Shown: positions 1 to 5,297 of the stretch, piece after piece | How the letters are laid out: each line of letters starts with the position of its first letter | Position numbering within the stretch: the first letter of the stretch is position 1 | Source: Balneolales bacterium | GTDB lineage: Bacteria; Bacteroidota; Rhodothermia; Balneolales; Natronogracilivirgulaceae | Assembly: GCA_007131625.1 (NCBI GenBank) | Contig: SLQC01000037.1 | Coordinates: 1 to 6,386, forward strand | DNA length: 6,386 nucleotides | Direction: 5' to 3' | Notes under the pieces: model-generated | What the model was told of the DNA's origin: nothing | Seen by the model: only the letters and a program-made list of their open reading frames with translations | Databases searched by the model: none | Position numbers and translations under genes: made by a program

Positions 1-2
1 CG

Positions 3-1025
3 ATGAGCGTAGAGATCGGGCAATGGATTAGTGATAATGTTTTCACTGATAATGAATCGCCTTATTTTATTGATCTAGGACAAGAGATTGCCTTTGTTGC
101 AAAGATTACTAACGCTTTGAACAAGAATGTAGAGTGGACAGTATCTCCCGATAACGGCGGTGTTTCTTTGTTGCAGCTTCCCGGAAGAGATTATGTTGCA
201 GAAGTATTGGCCACAGAACCCGGCAGATATACAGTCGATGTTGAGTCTGTTGCTGATACAGGGCCAAGGGCAGATAATAATCCGCGTAGATTTGATCGGG
301 TAACGATTTGGGTGGGTGGTCTCAATGTTTCCAATCCCGGCTGTGTGAATCCAAATGAAAGCTACCAGTTAACAGCACGAATTGGTGATGAACCAATAGA
401 TTTCAGTGAACTTGAATGGGATATAGACGGATCGGGCTCTATTGATTCTGATGGTTTATATACTGCGGGAGGTACAGGTCCGGTCACCATCACTTTCAGC
501 CTCCGTACCAACCCCGAGCAGACCGTGACCATCACCTTTCAGGTGCGTGACGTCTGCGGGAGCTTCCAATTATCTTCCTCGGAATTCAACTTCGAAGGAA
601 GCTGCGTTACTTTCTATGAAGATGGGATCGGAGGTGCGGGCGGGGTTCAGTTCGGAAGTCGGATCTCGGACGACCGCCACGGTTCGATCTCCTTTCTGAT
701 CGACTTCAGGGAGTTCAGGGAGAATTCGGGCGACGAGTGGTCAGTCGAAAACCCCGGATGGAGCTGGGCATCGATCGTCACCCCGAATCTGCCCTCGATG
801 GTGACGCCCTCCTGGCACTTTCATTCGGACAACCCGGGTTTCAGAGAGCTTATCGTGACCCAGCAGATGCGCGGAGATGAGGCCGTTCTGAGCGGCTCCT
901 TCAGGGCGATACACGTCTGGCTGCAGCAGACCGAAGACGGCGTGGAGGAGCGGGAGACCGAGGTCTCCGGCTCCTTCCATGGTGCACGCGACCACCGCGT
1001 CGACACGTGCTGGAGCGGGAGCTGA
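3..1025 (+). CDS. Ig-like-domain extracellular protein with unrecognised C-terminal tail domain (5' end outside window)
   Basis: The frame is open to the left edge and the first visible Met has no signal peptide after it, so the true start is almost certainly upstream. Visible residues 20-104 and 106-182 look like two bacterial Ig-like (Big-type) beta-sandwich repeats: the first has an N-V-E-W-T-V strand and G-R-Y-T-V-D-V, the second the typical W-D-I-D-G-S-G-S-I-D and D-G-L-Y-T-A-G turn. Residues about 183-328 form a separate domain with F-N-F-x-G-x-C-V near its start and W-S-V-E-N-P-G-W-S-W in the middle; I do not recognise it. It recurs downstream (1067-1521). Such proteins are usually surface-exposed or secreted, with Ig repeats as spacers and the tail as the functional part; that role is inference. 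Hand counts of single 60-base lines give 33% GC at 61-120 and 58% at 661-720, so the gene is a compositional mosaic with a boundary near base 475. No catalytic motif is visible. Confidence 0.75.
   Translation: MSVEIGQWISDNVFTDNESPYFIDLGQEIAFVAKITNALNKNVEWTVSPDNGGVSLLQLPGRDYVAEVLATEPGRYTVDVESVADTGPRADNNPRRFDRVTIWVGGLNVSNPGCVNPNESYQLTARIGDEPIDFSELEWDIDGSGSIDSDGLYTAGGTGPVTITFSLRTNPEQTVTITFQVRDVCGSFQLSSSEFNFEGSCVTFYEDGIGGAGGVQFGSRISDDRHGSISFLIDFREFRENSGDEWSVENPGWSWASIVTPNLPSMVTPSWHFHSDNPGFRELIVTQQMRGDEAVLSGSFRAIHVWLQQTEDGVEERETEVSGSFHGARDHRVDTCWSGS
543..986 (+). repeat. Tail-domain copy 1 (GC-rich), inside the Ig-like protein
   Basis: This stretch encodes residues 181-328 of the upstream protein and aligns over about 148 residues with the translation of 1067-1521. 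Shared positions include V-x-x-x-x-x-S-F-x-L at the start, F-N-F-x-G-x-C-V, W-S-V-(E/D)-N-P-G-W-x-W-x-S, L-S-G-x-F-x-A and a final S-G. The nucleotide sequences have diverged strongly in composition, so this is an old paralogous relationship and not a recent duplication. Copy 1 is intact and in frame with the Ig-like domains. It ends 13 codons later in a Cys-Trp-containing tail. Confidence 0.7.
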
Positions 1026-1042
1026 GTGGTGTCTGTGGGCAT

Positions 1043-1641
1043 CTAACTGATACCATAAGTTTTTCTGTTAAAAAATCAGTAGTTCGTTTAGTCTTACTTC
1101 TGCAAAGTTTAATTTCACCGGAGAATGTGTTTTCTTTATTGAAAATGCGCACAGTGGTACCACAAACATTCCATTTGATTATTCGAAACAACCAAATGTT
1201 TATATCACTATTTTTAGAATATTAAGTAATGTCATGAGTCCTGATGAGGCTTGGTCGGTTGATAATCCGGGATGGGATTGGCTTAGCGTATTATTTAATA
1301 ACACTCCAACAAACATCAGTCCTTTTAATACTTTTTCCTTTGTTTCATTCGAACACGCAGGGCCAAGAAGTTTTGAACAGAGTCATGAAATAAAAATAAT
1401 AAACGGATCGGAGGTCAGGGCTTTGAGTGGTTATTTTGAAGCCGAATACCATTATGTAGAGCCATCAGGAGATGAACAAACCACCCACGTATTGATGCAA
1501 TTCTCAGGTGCATTACCTGCCTCAAAACATATGGCTGGGAGTCAGGCTGTCTTTGAATATGTTCCGGGTCGGCCACACAATAATATATTCAGGACTCCCG
1601 GTCGACACGATCTGCCAGCCAGTTGCGGTCGTTATCGTTAA
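1043..1641 (+). pseudogene. Stranded, frameshifted second copy of the tail domain (AT-rich)
   Basis: The longest open stretch with an ATG starts at 1234, but the frame is open from 1072 and the domain clearly begins earlier: translation of 1081-1233 gives S-S-F-S-L and F-N-F-T-G-E-C-V, matching copy 1 of the domain. Upstream of 1075 the match continues in another frame as D-T-I-S-F-S-V-K-K, the last strand of an Ig-like domain. Adding one A to the A6 run at 1070-1075 joins the two frames with no gap against copy 1. After the domain ends near 1521, the frame runs to a stop at 1641 through about 40 residues without recognisable features. No start, ribosome binding site or signal peptide is visible. 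Composition is AT-rich (32% GC at 1081-1140), like bases 1-470 and unlike 480-1040. The best reading is a displaced remnant of the upstream gene's original 3' end. A tandem paralog that lost its 5' part is the alternative. Confidence 0.7.
1067..1521 (+). repeat. Tail-domain copy 2 (AT-rich, split by a one-base shift)
   Basis: Second member of the protein-level repeat pair with 543-986. The best-conserved block is W-S-V-D-N-P-G-W-D-W-L-S-V at about 1252-1290, against W-S-V-E-N-P-G-W-S-W-A-S-I in copy 1. One extra residue before this block and a few around the following N-x-P loop are the main length differences. Confidence 0.7.
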
Positions 1642-1697
1642 CTCTTTGAAGCCTGAACCTGTACGGCTGGAACCTGCTCGGATAATCAGGGGGGGGA

Positions 1698-2331
1698 TTA
1701 CCCGTAAATGATGTGAAAAATCAACAACCTTGTTTCCGATGGCTTCTGTTACCAAGGTGATCACCGCGGCAGCGATCCTGCAGCTTGTTCAAAACGGAAG
1801 TCTCGATCTGGATGGCAAATTGAGTGATTATTTGCCGGGGTTTGTCCTGCTGGCTTTGGTCATTGAAAACGCAAGTGGACTTCCCTGTCATATTTATTTC
1901 AGGGAGAACATTCTGGAGCCACTCACAATGAAAAAAAGCTTTTTCGGCAACGAAGCTGATGGAGTGGATCTGACCGGGTCTTATACCATGTTCTCAGACG
2001 ATGAACACGAGGAGATGCCGATCAACTATATCGCTGCGGGGGCCTGAAAAGCAATGTGCAGGAAATGCTTCATTTTGCTGAAATGCTTCTCCATAAGAGT
2101 TCTAATTATGGAAAAATGCTACTGGAAGATGCCCATCTGAATACGATGTTCAGCCAGCAGAATCATCTTTTTTGTTCAGAAAACCGGAGGTCCTTTGCCC
2201 GCGGGAACTTTATGTTAACCGAAGTGCTCATTCCAGGAAGATTCAATCAGGCCGATCTGCTCAATGTAACGGAGAAATTAAGACAGGCCCCCACGTCCGG
2301 AAATCTTGTCATTCGTTATGCTGATTTTTGA
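1698..2331 (+). pseudogene. Remnant of a serine beta-lactamase-family hydrolase (PF00144-like)
   Basis: From 1730, L-F-P-M-A-S-V-T-K-V-I-T-A-A-A-I-L-Q-L-V matches the active-site block of the class C beta-lactamase/esterase family; S-V-T-K (1745-1756) is the S-x-x-K catalytic pair. N-G-S-L-D-L-D-G-K-L-S-D-Y-L-P follows, as in the family. Then Y-L-P-G-F runs directly into V-L-L-A-L-V-I-E-N-A-S-G at about 1838-1844. Family members have several dozen residues here, including the Tyr-x-Asn motif, so the middle is deleted in frame. I-L-E-P-L-T-M-K-K follows normally. The frame stops at 2045, but adding one G to the G5 run at 2038-2042 restores A-A-G-G-L-K-S-N-V-Q-E-M-L, and the family pattern continues to Q-Q-N near 2163. 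The N-terminal part is missing; a one-base shift in the A5 run at 1716-1720 may link to P-V-N-D-V upstream. Codons 2164-2328 are not recognisable as this family. Loss of the Tyr motif plus frameshifts makes an active enzyme very unlikely. Confidence 0.8.
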
Positions 2332-2563
2332 TATTTTGTTAGCCCTGACACAAGATAGTCTTGTGCACCTGAATGGTGATATTTGGTTTTTAGATTTTTC
2401 ATCTTGTAAATTGCATAATATTAGTAGGCTGTATAAGCTATCTTCTTATTTTTTTCGCGAAATCGTTCAATTAAGGTAAAATTTATTGAGATGTTAAATT
2501 GCCCCGGAAATTGGATGATGTCTGACTGGAACATTGTATATCGTTTGATGAACCCAAAATTAA
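2332..2563. other. AT-rich intergenic region upstream of the lyase gene
   Basis: No coding signal is convincing here. It probably carries the lyase promoter, since no functional gene lies directly upstream. A TTG at 2511-2513 and a TA(tcg)TTTG stretch at 2539-2547 loosely resemble the Bacteroidota -33/-7 elements, but both the spacing (25 bases) and the three-base gap deviate from the consensus. TTGCAT (2411-2416) and TATAAG (2432-2437) resemble sigma-70 boxes with a short 15-base spacer. Neither is strong enough to call as a promoter. A ten-base palindrome TTTCGCGAAA lies at 2453-2462. Confidence 0.4.
2349..2365. repeat. Perfect 7-bp inverted repeat (hairpin)
   Basis: CACAAGA, a TAG loop, then TCTTGTG: a perfect stem with a three-base loop, starting 18 bases after the last stop of the hydrolase remnant. 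A weaker CACC/GGTG stem (2366-2369 with 2375-2378) follows, then T-rich sequence from 2381 to 2400. The pair could have been the terminator of the decayed gene. The U-rich part is not directly next to the main stem, so an operator site is equally possible. Confidence 0.35.
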
Positions 2564-2575
2564 GTGAGTGAAGCC

Positions 2576-5035
2576 ATGTCTCAGGATACTGATAACAGCA
2601 TGAACAGTGACCGGTCAATATGCATAAGGAGATTATTGCCTTTCATACTTCCGGTGCTGCTGGGGGTGACCACAGCGTTATCGGAAGCCGGTGCCCAGGT
2701 ACTGGACCGGTCGCCGGGTGAACGGGAAGTGGATTATTATCCGCCGGCCTTGCACCGTCCTGCGACGAACCCTCCCTGGTTCCGGTGGCTGCCTCCGACC
2801 CGAGAAGTCGATTCGTATGTACTTCAGTATTCCACGGATCGCCGTTTTCATCCCGGTCAGACTGTGACGGTCCGTGATCTGGATATCACCGTACACATCC
2901 CGGAAGAGCCGCTGGACCCGGGAACGTGGTACTGGCGCTACGGCTACAACGACGGCGTCTCGGATCGTTTTGGATTGATACGTCGCTTCGAGGTAACCGA
3001 AACGGCCACCCGCTTCCCTCCGGTTACGGGAAGCGAGATCATATCTCGGATTCCCGAAGAGCGGCCTCGTCTGAATTACACGCCGGAGCAGGTCCGGGAG
3101 ATCCGTTCGGATATCGACGGACGTTATGCACTCTTAACGGCGGAGGTCATCGTGGAGGCGGACGAGATTCTGGCTATGAACGAACCGCTTTTCGAAGAAC
3201 CGGATGCCTGGGAAATATATGACGATCCACGTATGGCTTATGTGAACGCCTGGCGATCGATGCGTCCGTACACCCAGCGGATGGTGACCAGCGCTCTGGC
3301 CTACATCTACACGGGCGATGAGCGCTATGCCGCCGAAGCCCGGCGACGCCTGATGCATTTTATGACGTGGGAGGTGTACGGTCCCTCGCGCGCCATACCA
3401 CCGGCTGAACTGGGTATGGACATTGCCGAAAATGCCGTACCGGTATTCGACTGGATCTATGATACCTTGAGCGAGGAGGAGCGGGAAAAATGCATCCAGG
3501 TTCTGGCACGGCGTATGAACCAGATTAGTTACGATGTCCACCGGGCACGTCCGATGGAAACCCGGCCTTATTCGAGCCATGAAAACCGGATGATGGGTTT
3601 TGTGATCGAAGGCAGTATTGCCCTGGCTCATGATGTGCCCGAGGTGGAGGACTGGCTGGATTATACGATGAAGCTAATGTGGAGCACCTATCCGCCGTGG
3701 GGATATGCCGACGGCGGATGGCATCAGGGCATCAGCTATTGGGGCGGCTATATGCGCCGGATGATCCGGGCGGTGACCGAGTTGGACAGGTACGGCATTC
3801 CGATAAGGGAGAAACCGTTTTTCCGGAATACCGGCTGGTTCGGTTTGTATACGGCCTACCCGAACCGTCCGACCCGTGCTTTCGGCGACGGGCACGAGTC
3901 GCCGGTCGGGGTGGAACACGGTCGATTGATGTACTCGCTTTCGTCGTTGTATCAGAACCCGTATTTCCGCTGGCATGCCGAACAGAGCGACGCCGAACCG
4001 GCCGGACGCGATTTTATGCTCTATCTTAATCCGGACCTTGAGGCGCGACCTCCGGCCGATCTGCCCCAGTCGCGGGCATTCAAGGATGTCGGGATTGTGG
4101 CCATGCACAGCAACATGGCCGAGCCGGATGAAAATGTCATGATGCTGTTTCGCAGCGATCCGATCGGTGCTTACAGTCACAATTTTCCAGCCCAAAACGC
4201 TTTTGTGATCGAGGCCTGGGGCGAGCCGCTGGCTATCAGTACGGGAGCCCGGCAGTTGCACGGGTCGCCCCATCATCGTCAATGGATGTGGAACACCCGG
4301 GGACACAACAGTATACTGGTTGACGGAGAAGGACAAGTCATCAGCAATCCCTATCCTTACGGACGCATTGCAGTCCACGAAGAACACGGCGACCATGTGT
4401 ACACGGTCGGCGACGCCCGGCTTGCTTATATCGGACGTCTGGATCGATTTGACCGGCATGTGCTATTTGTTCGCCCTGACTATTTTGTGATGATCGACGA
4501 CTTGGAAACGAAGGGTAAGGCATCAACCTTTCAGTGGCTGCTGCACAGTCCGACCGAAATGCAGGTTGACCGATCTGCAAACATGGTGGTCAATCGATCC
4601 GGAAATGCACGTCTGACCACCCGTTTTTTAACACCGGAGGGCATGGAATTCCATCAATACACCGGTTTCACTCCCCAGGTCGAGCATCCGGAACGCTTCC
4701 AAAATCAGTTTCATTTGACGGCATCGACCACGAATCCGGATTCTTCACAGCGAATTGTGACGGTGATGAAAGTCGACCGGAACCCGGGTCCTCCGGCGGT
4801 AAAACCGGATCCGCCAACCACTTCACGCCGGAAAATTCCGATTCGTAATATTGAAAACCGGAAGACCCTGGACGTTTCCATTACAGAAGTGGAGTTGCTG
4901 GAAGCCCGAGGCGGCATTGCGGTGCGTGTCGGGGAGGATCTGGTGCTCTGGAGAGATCCGGGCAGCTGGCGGGTGGAAGCAGCCGGGACCACCTCGATCC
5001 GGCGGATGACGGTGAAGAGGCTTTATTTTCAGTGA
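2576..5035 (+). CDS. Secreted heparinase II/III-family polysaccharide lyase with N-terminal DUF4962-like region
   Basis: Predicted to cleave uronic-acid-containing polysaccharides by beta-elimination after export. Residue numbers count from the in-frame GTG at 2564. Start choice: GTG 2564, ATG 2576 and ATG 2600 are all possible. ATG 2576 has a weak purine stretch (gtgaag) in front; ATG 2600 gives a signal peptide of usual length. A charged n-region (I-R-R), a hydrophobic core (24-39) and A-G-A before Q45 indicate signal peptidase I cleavage. Residues 50-145 form an Ig/fibronectin-like domain (W-Y-W-R-Y-G-Y); 165-480 an alpha/alpha toroid with H-E-N-R (339-342), A-D-G-G-W (382-386), Y392 and F-G-D-G-H (440-444). 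Residues 505-740 carry the beta-sandwich hallmark S-H-N-F-P-A-Q-N-A-F (538-547) and G-H-N-S-I-L-V-D-G (580-588). N341, Y392 and H539 fit the Asn/Tyr/His catalytic set of heparinase III-type lyases; Y396 is an alternative Tyr. A small C-terminal beta-rich segment follows. There is no T9SS-type tail or lipobox. The gene is intact, about 60% GC, and convergent with a sulfatase. Substrate is not readable from sequence. Confidence 0.9.
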   Translation: MSQDTDNSMNSDRSICIRRLLPFILPVLLGVTTALSEAGAQVLDRSPGEREVDYYPPALHRPATNPPWFRWLPPTREVDSYVLQYSTDRRFHPGQTVTVRDLDITVHIPEEPLDPGTWYWRYGYNDGVSDRFGLIRRFEVTETATRFPPVTGSEIISRIPEERPRLNYTPEQVREIRSDIDGRYALLTAEVIVEADEILAMNEPLFEEPDAWEIYDDPRMAYVNAWRSMRPYTQRMVTSALAYIYTGDERYAAEARRRLMHFMTWEVYGPSRAIPPAELGMDIAENAVPVFDWIYDTLSEEEREKCIQVLARRMNQISYDVHRARPMETRPYSSHENRMMGFVIEGSIALAHDVPEVEDWLDYTMKLMWSTYPPWGYADGGWHQGISYWGGYMRRMIRAVTELDRYGIPIREKPFFRNTGWFGLYTAYPNRPTRAFGDGHESPVGVEHGRLMYSLSSLYQNPYFRWHAEQSDAEPAGRDFMLYLNPDLEARPPADLPQSRAFKDVGIVAMHSNMAEPDENVMMLFRSDPIGAYSHNFPAQNAFVIEAWGEPLAISTGARQLHGSPHHRQWMWNTRGHNSILVDGEGQVISNPYPYGRIAVHEEHGDHVYTVGDARLAYIGRLDRFDRHVLFVRPDYFVMIDDLETKGKASTFQWLLHSPTEMQVDRSANMVVNRSGNARLTTRFLTPEGMEFHQYTGFTPQVEHPERFQNQFHLTASTTNPDSSQRIVTVMKVDRNPGPPAVKPDPPTTSRRKIPIRNIENRKTLDVSITEVELLEARGGIAVRVGEDLVLWRDPGSWRVEAAGTTSIRRMTVKRLYFQ

Positions 5036-5297
5036 AGGAGTGGATTCGTCTTGATGGTTAGATTTGGTACTTTGGTGAAAACGGTGTCAACAGGAACCAG
5101 AAGTCAAACAAGGGGCTATACGGGTTGAATTGGCCATCGGTAAGAACGGTATTGTGGTATGTTTGACATGGTAACCGTTTAAGAACCTGTCAAACTATCT
5201 GCGTTTATATCAGGCAATTTTCTTTCTGTTCTGTTCCACTGTTGTTCAGCCAAGTCAAAACTTATTGGTGTGAAATTTGCAAATAAAATGATCTTTG
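5036..5297. other. Intergenic region between convergent lyase and sulfatase genes
   Basis: No open frame with coding character is seen. Composition is lower in GC than in the flanking genes. The only clear structure is the inverted repeat at 5161-5195. The region has to hold the 3' ends of both transcripts, but I see no classic stem followed by a T run on either strand. Confidence 0.5.
5161..5195. repeat. Inverted repeat in the convergent intergenic region, possible bidirectional terminator
   Basis: GTTTGACATGGT (5161-5172) pairs with ACCTGTCAAAC (5185-5195): an eleven-pair stem with one bulged T and a twelve-base loop. It lies between two convergent stop codons, where a bidirectional terminator is expected. 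No T tract follows on the + strand, nor on the - strand, so intrinsic termination would be weak. A role in mRNA 3'-end stabilisation is equally possible. Confidence 0.4.

Noticed and set aside
901..1191. - strand open frame overlapping the end of the Ig-like gene and the remnant
   Set aside because: It crosses the GC-rich to AT-rich boundary, and its Arg/Ser-rich low-complexity end is typical of reverse translation of the GC-rich tail.
1007..1225. 72-codon + strand frame overlapping the stop of the Ig-like gene
   Set aside because: Only its part before the A6 run (D-T-I-S-F-S-V-K-K) is meaningful, as the start of tail copy 2. The remainder is the out-of-frame reading of that copy.
1234..1641. 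Independent 135-residue protein starting at ATG 1234
   Set aside because: Homology to the other tail copy starts well upstream of this ATG in the same frame, so the Met is internal to the domain.
1522..1764. 80-codon - strand open frame across the junction of the two remnants
   Set aside because: No motif, no ribosome binding site, and it overlaps the serine active-site block of the hydrolase remnant on the other strand.
2421..2618. 65-codon - strand frame in the region upstream of the lyase
   Set aside because: It lies in AT-rich intergenic DNA, overlaps the lyase start, and its amino-acid content does not look like a protein.
3134..3631. 165-codon open frame on the - strand inside the lyase gene
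   Set aside because: Antisense shadow of the toroid domain; its composition follows the lyase codons and it carries no recognisable motif.
3674..4459. 261-codon open frame on the - strand inside the lyase gene
   Set aside because: It is fully antisense to the well-supported catalytic region of the lyase, has no domain features, and long antisense frames are expected in GC-rich coding DNA.
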